From NCBI GenBank assembly GCA_963794615.1, contig CAWCEP010000009.1, positions 186,001 through 250,000 on the forward strand: a DNA stretch of 64,000 nt, given 5' to 3'. The first letter of the stretch is position 1. The number at the start of each line of letters is the position of its first letter. The translations under genes were made by a program, and so were the position numbers. The notes under the pieces were generated by a model. That model had not been told where the DNA came from, ran no database searches, and saw only the letters and a program-made list of their open reading frames with translations. Positions 54,402-62,450 of this stretch are shown piece after piece. The stretch is from Chersky-840 sp963794615 (lineage in GTDB: Bacteria; Actinomycetota; Acidimicrobiia; Acidimicrobiales; UBA8190).

Positions 54402-55799
54402 GAAGATCCGGGCCCGCTCGGCCGGTGTAGCGGTCGTCGTCCACGCCTCGAGTCGTTCGAGGGCCGGGAACAGCGCCGTCAGGAACCTGCCCTGCAGATC
54501 GGCCACCGTGGCACTGTCCGGGTTCTGATCGAGGCCCTTCATCAGATTCAAGCGTGAGGTTTCCAGCCACGCTTGGACGTCAGGGGCCTCTTGCCACCCC
54601 AGCTCGGTTCTCATCCCGGTCAACAGGTGCCGCATCCAGTCGAAGGGCGTGTCGAACCACATGTTCGGAGGGCAGAGCCGGTTCTTCTCCGCCGTGGGGC
54701 GTCCCGACGCTTCGACGACACCGAGGAGCCCGGCCGAGAGGCTGAGACTCACACGCGTGATCGGCTGGAGCAGGATCGTGTCGTCGGTGAAGATCGGCCG
54801 GGGTGGATTGTCGCTCAGGCCGGGGGACGCGCAGTGCACGTGCAGCTGTGTCGGGCCGGTCGGGACCGAACCTTGCTCGAGGATGATGCGGTCCGAGCCG
54901 ATCTGGGTGACATGGCCCAATCGGACCACCCCCGTGACGCGTCGCAACTGGTCGAGCTCACCGAGACTCACGGTCGCGCCCTTGAGCATGGACGCCTCGA
55001 TCGAGGGATCGAGCCGGACCACGACGTCGCGCCGTTCGAGCTGGTCGAATACCTGCTCGATCGACTCGGACTCGGCGACGGCTTCCAACTCCGAGACGAT
55101 CCCCGCGAACGTCCGCACGATCCCGTCACCAGGTTGGAAGAAGGCACGGTTGAGCATCCACGGTTCGCGAGGACGGACCCACCGGATGGCATCGGGCGGT
55201 GTCCCGTTGTCCAGCAACCAGCCCACGGCGTCCATGGCCGTCTTGCCGGCGCCGATGATCACGTACCCGTCGGGAGGTGCCGTTGCCCTCGTCAGCTCGC
55301 CGACAGCGACGCACCTGGCCCCGTCGGCCACGGCGAAGGGTGGCGCATCGGTGCCGGGGACGCGAGAAGCCATGTAGGTGGCGTCGACGACGCGCCGTCG
55401 CACGGTGACCTCCGTCTCGACGCCGGTCAGCCGGGACCGGAATCGACGACCCCCGAGGTAATCGCACATGGGGAAGAACCGCACCCGGCCCGAGGCCAGG
55501 AATCGGTGGCGCATGACGTCGTCGTAGTAGCCGCAGATCTCGGGTCCGCTGGCTCGTTCGTAGAACCCGGCGTCGCGCCCGTCGAGCTCGACCCGATTGT
55601 GTCCGAGGGGCGTGGAATTCACCCCGTAGTTCATCGAGGGCTGGTGCAGCTGGACGAAGGGGTATGCGTCGCGCCAGTGGCCACCGGGGCCGTGGCGGCG
55701 GTCGACCATGACGACCTCGGCGTCGGAGTGCTCGACCAACGTGTCGACGAAACCCATCCCCAGTGCACCCGCCCCGATCACGAGGTAGTCGGTTTCCAT
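54390..55799 (-). CDS. FAD/NAD(P)-binding monooxygenase-like protein
   Basis: Protein of 469 residues. DYLVIGAGALGMGFVDTLVE is the FAD-binding Rossmann motif, GYVIIGAGKTAMDAVGWLLD the second, NAD(P)-binding one, as in flavin monooxygenases and NAD(P)/FAD-dependent reductases. The rest matches no family I can name. Typical Baeyer-Villiger FxGxxxHxxxW is not visible, so an N-hydroxylase or hydroxylase role is only a guess. The C-terminus ends in EETV-type residues inside a tandem duplication. Confidence 0.75.
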   Translation of the reverse strand: METDYLVIGAGALGMGFVDTLVEHSDAEVVMVDRRHGPGGHWRDAYPFVQLHQPSMNYGVNSTPLGHNRVELDGRDAGFYERASGPEICGYYDDVMRHRFLASGRVRFFPMCDYLGGRRFRSRLTGVETEVTVRRRVVDATYMASRVPGTDAPPFAVADGARCVAVGELTRATAPPDGYVIIGAGKTAMDAVGWLLDNGTPPDAIRWVRPREPWMLNRAFFQPGDGIVRTFAGIVSELEAVAESESIEQVFDQLERRDVVVRLDPSIEASMLKGATVSLGELDQLRRVTGVVRLGHVTQIGSDRIILEQGSVPTGPTQLHVHCASPGLSDNPPRPIFTDDTILLQPITRVSLSLSAGLLGVVEASGRPTAEKNRLCPPNMWFDTPFDWMRHLLTGMRTELGWQEAPDVQAWLETSRLNLMKGLDQNPDSATVADLQGRFLTALFPALERLEAWTTTATPAERARIFETV

Positions 55800-55811
55800 C
55801 GCTCCCTCCCC

Positions 55812-56498
55812 TCAGCGCATCCAGACCTCACGGATGCTGCCCGTCTCCATGTCCGATTGCCCCCGCCGGCGCTGTTCCCACATCTCGGCGCAGCTCTCGG
55901 CGCAGAACAGCACCTCCCGGCCGGCCCCGTCGTAGCGCCGTGCCACCGCGGTGGCATGGGTGAGGGGGATGCGGCAGACGGGGTCGGGCTGGGAGTCGGG
56001 CCCGGGCTTGGGAAGGCCGACGCGCACCACCTCGATGGGCTGTTCGAGGCCCCGCACCGCGATCTCGTGCGCCGTCTCGACCGTGGCCCAGGGCGGGAGC
56101 TCGGGGACCACCGACGCCACCGCCAGCACCTCGTGGCCGACGGCGAGGTCGCACAGGCGGGCCGCCACGTTGACGGCGTGGCCGATGTAGTCGTCCCCCT
56201 CGAGCAGGATGACCGTCCCCGTCGTGACCCCGCACTTGATCGTGACCGGGTCTTGGGCGACGTCGATGGCGGCCTTCATCTCCAACGTGGCGGCCACGAG
56301 CGGCATGGTGTCGACGCTCACGAGCATGGCGCCGTCCCCGAGCCACTTGGCGATCCGCACGGCCCGACGGGAGCAGATGTCACGCAGGGCGGCTCGGAAC
56401 ACCCCGAGCACGGCCACGGCGCGTTCGTCGCCCTCGGTCTCGGTGAGGGCGGTGAAGCCCGACAGGTCGAGGAAGGCGAAGGTCCGGCGGACGCGCAC
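55812..56498 (-). CDS. Class III adenylate/guanylate cyclase-like domain with Cys-rich C-terminal tail
   Basis: Protein of 228 residues. Residues 1-160 are a cyclase homology domain (AFLDLSGFTALTETEGDERA with Asp11, AKWLGDGAMLVSVD with Asp55, VNVAARLCDLA). Residues 172-210 carry DPVCRIPL, then LFCAESCAEMWEQ, with Cys175, Cys199 and Cys203, a YHS-like metal-binding pattern. The fusion suggests a cyclase regulated by a bound metal or heme. Ends 12 bases upstream of the monooxygenase-like start, so the two may be co-transcribed. Confidence 0.8.
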   Translation of the reverse strand: MRVRRTFAFLDLSGFTALTETEGDERAVAVLGVFRAALRDICSRRAVRIAKWLGDGAMLVSVDTMPLVAATLEMKAAIDVAQDPVTIKCGVTTGTVILLEGDDYIGHAVNVAARLCDLAVGHEVLAVASVVPELPPWATVETAHEIAVRGLEQPIEVVRVGLPKPGPDSQPDPVCRIPLTHATAVARRYDGAGREVLFCAESCAEMWEQRRRGQSDMETGSIREVWMR

Positions 56499-56576
56499 GA
56501 AGCGATGATCCCATCCGCCCCGGCGCCCGAGCGAGCCGAGACCCGGGCCCCCGCCGAGCGGATCCCACCGGGGGCG

Positions 56577-59486
56577 TCAGGGCGTGGTGGGCACGGCGCC
56601 GACGATGTCGGTGATGTGGATGCCGAGCCCGGGCAGCGAGCCCACGAAGGGGGCGTCGCCGAAGGCGAAGATCCCCCCGTCACCCCCGATGAGCCAGTAG
56701 CCCTGGTCGTCGGACGTGGTGACCAGCCCGATGACGGGACGAGCGGGAGTCACCCCGATGCCGGGCAGCGTCCCGAACGAACGGGCGTCGCCGAAGGGGT
56801 AGACGCCGCCGTTCTGGGTGACGATCCAGTAGCCGGCGCCGTCGGGGGTGGAGTCGATGCCGGCCACCGGCGAGGGCGTGCCCGGGGCCGAGCCCAGGGC
56901 GGGCGCGTTCCCGAAGGCGTAGACCGTTCCCGTCGACGTCACTACCCAGTACCCGTTGTCGGTGGGGGTCGCGGCGATGCCGATCACGTTGGTGACGTGC
57001 ACAGCGCGACCGGGCAGGGACCCGAGGAAGGGGGCGTCGCCGAAGGCGAACACCCCGCCGTCCGAGCCCACGAGGAAGTAGCCCCGGTTGTCGGTGGTGG
57101 GCACGATGCCCCTGATGTCGTGCACGGCCACGTGCAACCCCGGCAGGGACCCGAGGAAGGGGGCGTCCCCGAAGGCGAACACGCCACCGTCGGAGCCCAC
57201 GAGGAAGTAGCCCTTGTCGTCCGAGGACGGCACCATGCCCACGATGTCGTGGACGTGGACCCCGAGGCCCGGCAGCGACCCGTAGAAGCCGCCGCTCTGT
57301 CCCGTCGGGAACACGAACACGCCGCCGTCCGAGCCGACGAGGTCGTACCCCGACGGTGGTGGTGCCGGCGGCGACGGCGGGGGCGCCGGTGGGGGGTTGG
57401 GAGGCGGCGTCGAACCCGGGTAGGCGAAGCCCGCCGTGGCGGTGCCGTCGCCCTGGACGGCGGTGGCGCTCACGAAGAGCGAACCGCTCCCCGCCGGCAC
57501 GGTCACCGTCGCCGACGTGGCCGACGCGCTCACGACGTGGGCCGGCGTGGTCCCGAAGAGGATGGTGGCCGACTCGAGGCCGAGCCCGGTCACGGTGACG
57601 TCGGAGCCGGCGGCGGCGGTGTCGGGCTGCACCGAGGAGACCCCCGCGCAGGCGAGGCCGTCGGCGATGGGGGAGCCGACACCGGTGGCCGCGTCCCAGC
57701 CCGCGCCCGACTGGTAGGCCCCACCGTTCGACCCCGTCAGGTCGATGTTGCCCGACGTGATGTCGTTGAGGGCCGTGCCGTACACGCCGTCGGCGGCAAG
57801 CCCGTACAGCGCCGGTGCCAGGTTCCCTGTCAACCTCGAGCACCCGTCGTTCTTGTCGGCCACCAGTCCGGCGATGAACGGGGCCGACAGGCTCGTGCCG
57901 CCCACCGCCGCCCATCCCCCTCCGGCGTAGATGACCATGCCCACCCCCGCGTTGGCCGAGATGTCGGGGACCTGGCGGCACACCGTGCCGCACGGCTCGG
58001 GGCTCGGCCACTGCACGACCTCGGGCTGGAAGGTGGGCTTGGCCTCGTAGCGTGACAGGCCTCCGCCCCCGGCCCCCTCCTTGCCGGCGTCGATGGCGCA
58101 CGTCGTGCTCTGTTCCTGGTTCTGACAGACGTTCCACGCCACCTCGTCGCCCGTCCCGAGCAGCGTGGTGCCGCCCACCGCCGTGAGGGCCGGGTCCGAC
58201 GCCGGGTAGACGACCTGCTCCTGGGTGGAATTGGTGGAGGGGTAACAGCCCTCGGTGCCCGAGTCTCCCGAGGCGGCGACGATCGTCTGGCCCTGGGTCG
58301 CCGCCATGGCGAACAACGACGTGTACGCACCCTCGGTCCCGTCGGACTCGGCCAGCGCCTCGCATTCCCCCCAGCTGGTGGAGACCACGCTGGCGCGGTC
58401 GTCGGTGACGATCTTGGACCAGGTGTCGAACTGGCCCTGGGTGGTGTTGGGGCCTTCGTAGGAGAGGATGGCCGCACCGGGGGCCTGGGTCGCCTCCTGC
58501 TCGATGTCGGCGTCGGCCTCCACCGTCCCACCTGCGCTGGGCGCCGATCCTCCGTCCACCGCCACCGTCGAGACCGGGTTGGAGAGGCCGAAGCAGGTCT
58601 CGTAGGTGGCCACGTCGGAGACCGAGTGGGGCGCCACCTCGTACACGCCGATGGTCTCGCCGTGGCCGTTGAGCCCCTGGGACAGCAGCGCCCCGAGGCC
58701 GTACGCCGATCCGAGCTGATCGAGGGTGTAGAAGTTTGACCCCGCCTCGGTGACGGCCGCGTTGCACGGCGTGAGCCCGTCGGCGCGCCCTGACAACGCC
58801 GGGTGGGAACGGGCGCCCGGCGCGCCGAGGGCAGGGGCATCGGCGGGGACGAGGGGGGCCAGGGTGTCGAGGCCGAGGATGCTCTCGATGGCGCCGCCGG
58901 CGGTGGCGGGGACGAGGGGGGCGGCACCGGCCCGGTAGCCGCGCCCGCCCGACCGGGTGCGGTAGCGCGTGAAGCCGACCCCGAGCGCGGCCGAGACGCG
59001 CCGGGCGCTCGCCTTCACCCCCACCGACAGGCCCGACACCGAGGTCACCGTCAGCCCCGCGGCGCGCAGCCAGCGGGTCACGGTCGAGACCTGCGACGGG
59101 GTCGGCCCGAACCGGGAGAGGAATTGCCCGGGCCCGAGCCAGCGGTGGAATTGGGACGAGCTGGGGTCGTAGAGGTCGGTCAACAACGTGCGCAGCCCGG
59201 ATGGGTCCGACGGCGCCAGCACGACGTCGAGCGCGAGCCCCTGCGCGGGGTCGAGGGCGCCCAGTGCCACCGACCCCGAGGGCGGCGCGCCGGGGGCGAG
59301 CCGGGCGACGCGGGTCAGGGCCGGTGCCGCGGTCCCGCCCCGTGCCGCCGCCCCGCTCGGAGACGACGCGCCTTCGACCAGGCCCGCGCCCAGGAGGAGG
59401 GCGACGACGAGGGGGCCGCAGCGGAAGCGCCTACGAAGCGTGGAAATGGACGTTGCCCCCTCGGCCACAGTGCGGCTCACGACCAC
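56577..59486 (-). CDS. Secreted S53 (sedolisin) peptidase with IPT/TIG and six-repeat C-terminal domain
   Basis: Secreted acid serine-carboxyl peptidase of about 969 residues. A signal peptide and pro-domain (about 1-230) precede the S53 domain: Glu323 and Asp327 in VEADADIEQEA, oxyanion Asp408 in ASGDSGTEGC and Ser532 in GGTSLSAP. A TIG-like domain (about 610-700) and a Pro-rich linker follow. The tail has six repeats of about 48 residues with cores such as LVGSDGGVFAFGDAPFLGSL. GTG 59486 is preferred to TTG 59492; a second GTG at 59480 is possible. The enzyme probably degrades protein outside the cell, and the repeats may bind its wall or target. Confidence 0.87.
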   Translation of the reverse strand: MVVSRTVAEGATSISTLRRRFRCGPLVVALLLGAGLVEGASSPSGAAARGGTAAPALTRVARLAPGAPPSGSVALGALDPAQGLALDVVLAPSDPSGLRTLLTDLYDPSSSQFHRWLGPGQFLSRFGPTPSQVSTVTRWLRAAGLTVTSVSGLSVGVKASARRVSAALGVGFTRYRTRSGGRGYRAGAAPLVPATAGGAIESILGLDTLAPLVPADAPALGAPGARSHPALSGRADGLTPCNAAVTEAGSNFYTLDQLGSAYGLGALLSQGLNGHGETIGVYEVAPHSVSDVATYETCFGLSNPVSTVAVDGGSAPSAGGTVEADADIEQEATQAPGAAILSYEGPNTTQGQFDTWSKIVTDDRASVVSTSWGECEALAESDGTEGAYTSLFAMAATQGQTIVAASGDSGTEGCYPSTNSTQEQVVYPASDPALTAVGGTTLLGTGDEVAWNVCQNQEQSTTCAIDAGKEGAGGGGLSRYEAKPTFQPEVVQWPSPEPCGTVCRQVPDISANAGVGMVIYAGGGWAAVGGTSLSAPFIAGLVADKNDGCSRLTGNLAPALYGLAADGVYGTALNDITSGNIDLTGSNGGAYQSGAGWDAATGVGSPIADGLACAGVSSVQPDTAAAGSDVTVTGLGLESATILFGTTPAHVVSASATSATVTVPAGSGSLFVSATAVQGDGTATAGFAYPGSTPPPNPPPAPPPSPPAPPPSGYDLVGSDGGVFVFPTGQSGGFYGSLPGLGVHVHDIVGMVPSSDDKGYFLVGSDGGVFAFGDAPFLGSLPGLHVAVHDIRGIVPTTDNRGYFLVGSDGGVFAFGDAPFLGSLPGRAVHVTNVIGIAATPTDNGYWVVTSTGTVYAFGNAPALGSAPGTPSPVAGIDSTPDGAGYWIVTQNGGVYPFGDARSFGTLPGIGVTPARPVIGLVTTSDDQGYWLIGGDGGIFAFGDAPFVGSLPGLGIHITDIVGAVPTTP

Positions 59487-59538
59487 CTGCAACCTACCGG
59501 AGACGGCCGCCCTATCCGGGGTCGAGCCCGGCTCGCCG

Positions 59539-60714
59539 CTACGACGCCGGGCCCGCCACCGTCACGAGGGTCCCGATGGGCGACAACGGCCACACCTTGG
59601 CGGCGTCCGCGATCCGCATCTCGACGCAGCCGTTGCTCTGGGGCGACCCGTAGGTGGCCCGGATGAAGCCGTGCAGGGCGTCGCCGCCGTTGAAGTAGCT
59701 GGCCCACGGGACGTCGGGGTCGTCGTACTTGGAGCCGTCGGGGTTGGTGCCCACCATGCGGGAGGCGGTCACGTGTTCGAACACCGGGAAGGTGCCGTCG
59801 ACGGTGTCGGCGCCGGGTGCCCCCGTGTTCACCGCGATGTCGGTCAGGACGGGGGCGCCGTTCTCGTACAGGGTCAGGTTCTCGGGCAGGGTCTTCGACA
59901 CGTAGACATACGTGTAGGGATCGGCGTCGACCTTCGTCGCCGCCACGTCGGCGAGGAGCATGGACCACACCCGGGGCCCGGCCAGGCCATCGACGGCCAG
60001 GCCGTTCTGGTGCTCGAAGTCCATCAGCGCGCCCTTGGTGATGACGTTCTCGTAGCCTTCGGACCACAGCGCCATGAGGGACGACGGCGCGTTGGCCCAG
60101 CGCCACGAGAACGTGCCCGCCTGCGCCGTCATGGCGTCGGCACCCGAGCTCGGCGGGCCGGTGGGGGCGAAGGACAGGGGGAGGTAGTTCAGCTCGGCCA
60201 GGAGCTGTTGGAGGCGCTCGGTGCTGGCCTGGGCGACGGTAAAGGTCACCGAGACCGGCGCCCCCAGCACCTTTCCGTCGGTGCTGGTGGGGCCCTGGGC
60301 TCCGGCCGGGATCACGAGGGTCTCGGTGGTCGTGGGGATGAAGGGCGCGCTGGCGTGGAACGACAGCGTCTGCGCGCCGGTCTTGGCCCACGTCCCGCTC
60401 ACCGGGGGCGTGAAGGCGGGCATGCCCGACGGGCCCGTCACCGGCAACGACAGGTGGACCGAGACCACCTGGTTCGACGGCACGCTGGTGGCCCCCGTCG
60501 CCGGGGTCGTGGACACCACGGTGAGCGCCCTGGCCGCCACCGTGCCCGTCCCGGCCCCACCGGTCGAGCGCGCCCGGGGGGCTTTGTCGTGGATGTGGCG
60601 TCCCACCAGGAAGGCGCCGGCGCCGACCACGACGACGGTGGCGGTCACGACCAGGACGATCCGCCCGGTTCGATGGCGTCGGGGCGGGGGGACGAGGATC
60701 TTGTAGTGGGCCAT
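59539..60714 (-). CDS. L,D-transpeptidase (YkuD) with N-terminal membrane anchor
   Basis: Protein of 391 residues. A membrane helix (RIVLVVTATVVVVGAGAFLV, about 18-37) is followed by two Ig-like domains, a peptidoglycan-binding-like segment (LMDFEHQNGLAVDGLAGPRV) and the YkuD domain, with His348 in HGFIRATYG and catalytic Cys363 in SPQSNGCVEMRI. It makes 3-3 cross-links in peptidoglycan outside the membrane. TACTGT on the minus strand lies 9 bases before the ATG. Same strand as the peptidase gene. Confidence 0.88.
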   Translation of the reverse strand: MAHYKILVPPPRRHRTGRIVLVVTATVVVVGAGAFLVGRHIHDKAPRARSTGGAGTGTVAARALTVVSTTPATGATSVPSNQVVSVHLSLPVTGPSGMPAFTPPVSGTWAKTGAQTLSFHASAPFIPTTTETLVIPAGAQGPTSTDGKVLGAPVSVTFTVAQASTERLQQLLAELNYLPLSFAPTGPPSSGADAMTAQAGTFSWRWANAPSSLMALWSEGYENVITKGALMDFEHQNGLAVDGLAGPRVWSMLLADVAATKVDADPYTYVYVSKTLPENLTLYENGAPVLTDIAVNTGAPGADTVDGTFPVFEHVTASRMVGTNPDGSKYDDPDVPWASYFNGGDALHGFIRATYGSPQSNGCVEMRIADAAKVWPLSPIGTLVTVAGPAS

Positions 60715-60767
60715 CTGTCATCGACAGTACCCACTGAGGGCCGATCCTCCCCGTCGGGCGGCGCCAC

Positions 60768-60773
60768 TAGAAC
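60768..60773 (+). promoter_or_regulatory. -10 box (TAGAAC) of a leaderless start
   Basis: TAGAAC is followed by six bases and the GTG at 60780. The divergent L,D-transpeptidase gene has TACTGT nine bases before its ATG, so two short promoters share this 65-base gap. Confidence 0.4.
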
Positions 60774-60779
60774 TGTCGT

Positions 60780-61385
60780 GTGGAGCTTCCCTCTCCGGAC
60801 CGCAACGGACGGTGTGCCTGGGCCACGAGCAGCCCGGCCATGCTCGCCTATCACGACCTCGAGTGGGGGGTCCCGGTGCGCGACGAGCCGACCCTGTTCG
60901 AGCGCCTCACCCTCGAGGGCGCCCAGGCCGGATTGTCGTGGTCCCTGATCCTGGCCAAGCGCGAGGGCTACCGCCGTGCCTTCGCCGGCTTCGCCCCCGA
61001 CCTCGTGGCCGCCTTCGACGACGCCGATGTGGAACGGTTGGTCGGCGACGCCTCCATCGTGCGCAACCGCCAGAAGATCGAGTCCACCGTGTCCAACGCC
61101 CGCGTCATCGCCGAGATGCACCGCGCCGGCGAGACCTTGGCCGAGCTGTTGTGGTCCTTCGTCTCCGGCGAGACCCTGCACAATGCGTGGACGGAGCTCG
61201 GCGAGCTCCCCTCGGCGACCCCGGTGTCGAAGGCCATGAGCGTGGCGTTGCGGCGCCGCGGTTTCCGGTTCGTGGGCCCCGTGACGTGCTATTCGACAAT
61301 GCAGACGGCGGGGCTCGTGAACGACCACGTCGTGTCGTGCCCCCGGTGGGCGGAGCTGGGCGGAGGGGTAGGGTCGGCGACGTGA
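60780..61385 (+). CDS. tag: DNA-3-methyladenine glycosylase I
   Basis: Base-excision repair enzyme of 201 residues that removes 3-methyladenine. RCAWATSSPAMLAYHDLEWG, GLSWSLILAKREGYRRAFAG and GFRFVGPVTCYSTMQTAGLV match Tag throughout. The zinc snap appears as Cys12, His25 and the C-terminal His and Cys of NDHVVSCPRW. The downstream small gene overlaps its stop by four bases (GTGA). Confidence 0.93.
   Translation: MELPSPDRNGRCAWATSSPAMLAYHDLEWGVPVRDEPTLFERLTLEGAQAGLSWSLILAKREGYRRAFAGFAPDLVAAFDDADVERLVGDASIVRNRQKIESTVSNARVIAEMHRAGETLAELLWSFVSGETLHNAWTELGELPSATPVSKAMSVALRRRGFRFVGPVTCYSTMQTAGLVNDHVVSCPRWAELGGGVGSAT
61369..61374 (+). promoter_or_regulatory. -10-like box (TAGGGT) within tag
   Basis: TAGGGT is followed by seven bases and the GTG at 61382. 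It lies inside the 3' end of tag, so it could drive a second transcript of the small gene, or be chance. Confidence 0.3.
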
Positions 61386-61582
61386 CCGACACGCCTGCAG
61401 CCTCACCCGACGACCGCAGCCCGGGGAACGACGCCGACGACACCGAGCCGGCCGGCCCCGACGCCCCCGGCCGGGTGGAGCACGGCAGTGAAGAGGAGAT
61501 CGACGAGGCCGGCGACGAGTCCTTCCCCGCCAGCGACGCGCCACAATGGTGGTCGGGCGAGCCCGGCGACGACGACGCATAG
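61382..61582 (+). CDS. Small acidic protein with DESFPASD motif
   Basis: Protein of 66 residues, mostly Asp, Glu, Pro and Gly, that ends with DESFPASDAPQWWSGEPG. The ExFPASDxPxW motif is a conserved C-terminal signature of small bacterial proteins with no known function. GTG at 61382 overlaps the tag stop (GTGA), so it is translationally coupled. Confidence 0.75.
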   Translation: MTDTPAASPDDRSPGNDADDTEPAGPDAPGRVEHGSEEEIDEAGDESFPASDAPQWWSGEPGDDDA

Positions 61583-61597
61583 CCCGGCCGGACCTCT

Positions 61598-62437
61598 GTG
61601 CGCGTCGGTGTCACCGCCTTTCTGACCGACCGGTCCATGCGGGCCGACGACTTCGCCCGCGCCGTCGAAGGGCGCGGGTACGACTCGCTCTACCTGCCCG
61701 AGCACACGCACCTGCCGGTGGCCCTCGCCTCGCCGCCGGCACTGGTGAAGGGCGTGCACCTCGACGACTACAAGCGCAGCCTCGACCCCTTCGTGTCGTT
61801 GGCGGCGGCCGCGGCGGTGACCGACCGCATCCTGCTCGGCACCGGCGTGACGCTCGTGGCCCAGCACGATCCCATCGTCCTCGCCAAACAGATCGCCACC
61901 CTCGACCGGCTGTCGGGAGGGCGTTTCGTGCTCGGGATGGGATACGGCTGGAACCGCGCCGAGGCGGCCGACCACGGCGTCGACTTCGCGCACCGACGAG
62001 CCGTGGCCCGGGAGAAGGTCCTGTGCATGCAGGCGCTGTGGTCACAGGACGAGGCCGAGTTCGACGGGGTGCACGTGTCGCTGCCCCCGTCGTTCTCGTG
62101 GCCCAAGCCGGTGCAGCAGCCGCGCGTCCGCACGCTCGTGGGCGGGGGGGCGGGGCCACTTCTGTTCGCGGCCATCGCCGAGTACGCGGACGGGTGGATG
62201 CCCATCGGCGGGGCGGGCATCGGCGCCGCCCTCGACGACCTGCGCGCCGCCTTCGTCGGGGCGGGACGCGATCCCGAGCGCCTCGAGGTGGTCCCCTTCG
62301 GCACCGTTCCCGACGAGGGCAAGCTCGCCCACTACGCGTCGATCGGGTGCTCCGAGGTCGTGCTGCGCGTCCCGTCGGGGCCCGAGCCCGAGATGGTGCG
62401 CGTCCTCGACGACTACACGCGCTTCCTCCCCGGCTGA
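61598..62437 (+). CDS. LLM class F420-dependent oxidoreductase
   Basis: TIM-barrel oxidoreductase of 279 residues: MRVGVTAFLTDRSMRADDFA at the start, ILLGTGVTLVAQHDPIVLAK, LDRLSGGRFVLGMGYGWNRA and VRTLVGGGAGPLLFAAIAEY. This is the actinobacterial F420 group, probably a reductase or dehydrogenase of unknown substrate. GTG 61598 follows the small acidic gene by 15 bases. Convergent with another LLM gene. Confidence 0.88.
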   Translation: MRVGVTAFLTDRSMRADDFARAVEGRGYDSLYLPEHTHLPVALASPPALVKGVHLDDYKRSLDPFVSLAAAAAVTDRILLGTGVTLVAQHDPIVLAKQIATLDRLSGGRFVLGMGYGWNRAEAADHGVDFAHRRAVAREKVLCMQALWSQDEAEFDGVHVSLPPSFSWPKPVQQPRVRTLVGGGAGPLLFAAIAEYADGWMPIGGAGIGAALDDLRAAFVGAGRDPERLEVVPFGTVPDEGKLAHYASIGCSEVVLRVPSGPEPEMVRVLDDYTRFLPG

Positions 62438-62450
62438 GCCCCGCCGGGGG

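Noticed and set aside
54573..58055. Open frame of 1,160 codons on the plus strand
   Set aside because: It is antisense to the monooxygenase-like, cyclase and S53 peptidase genes. Its repeats mirror the peptidase FGDA repeats, it has no ribosome-binding site and no domain, and the minus-strand genes have clear catalytic motifs.
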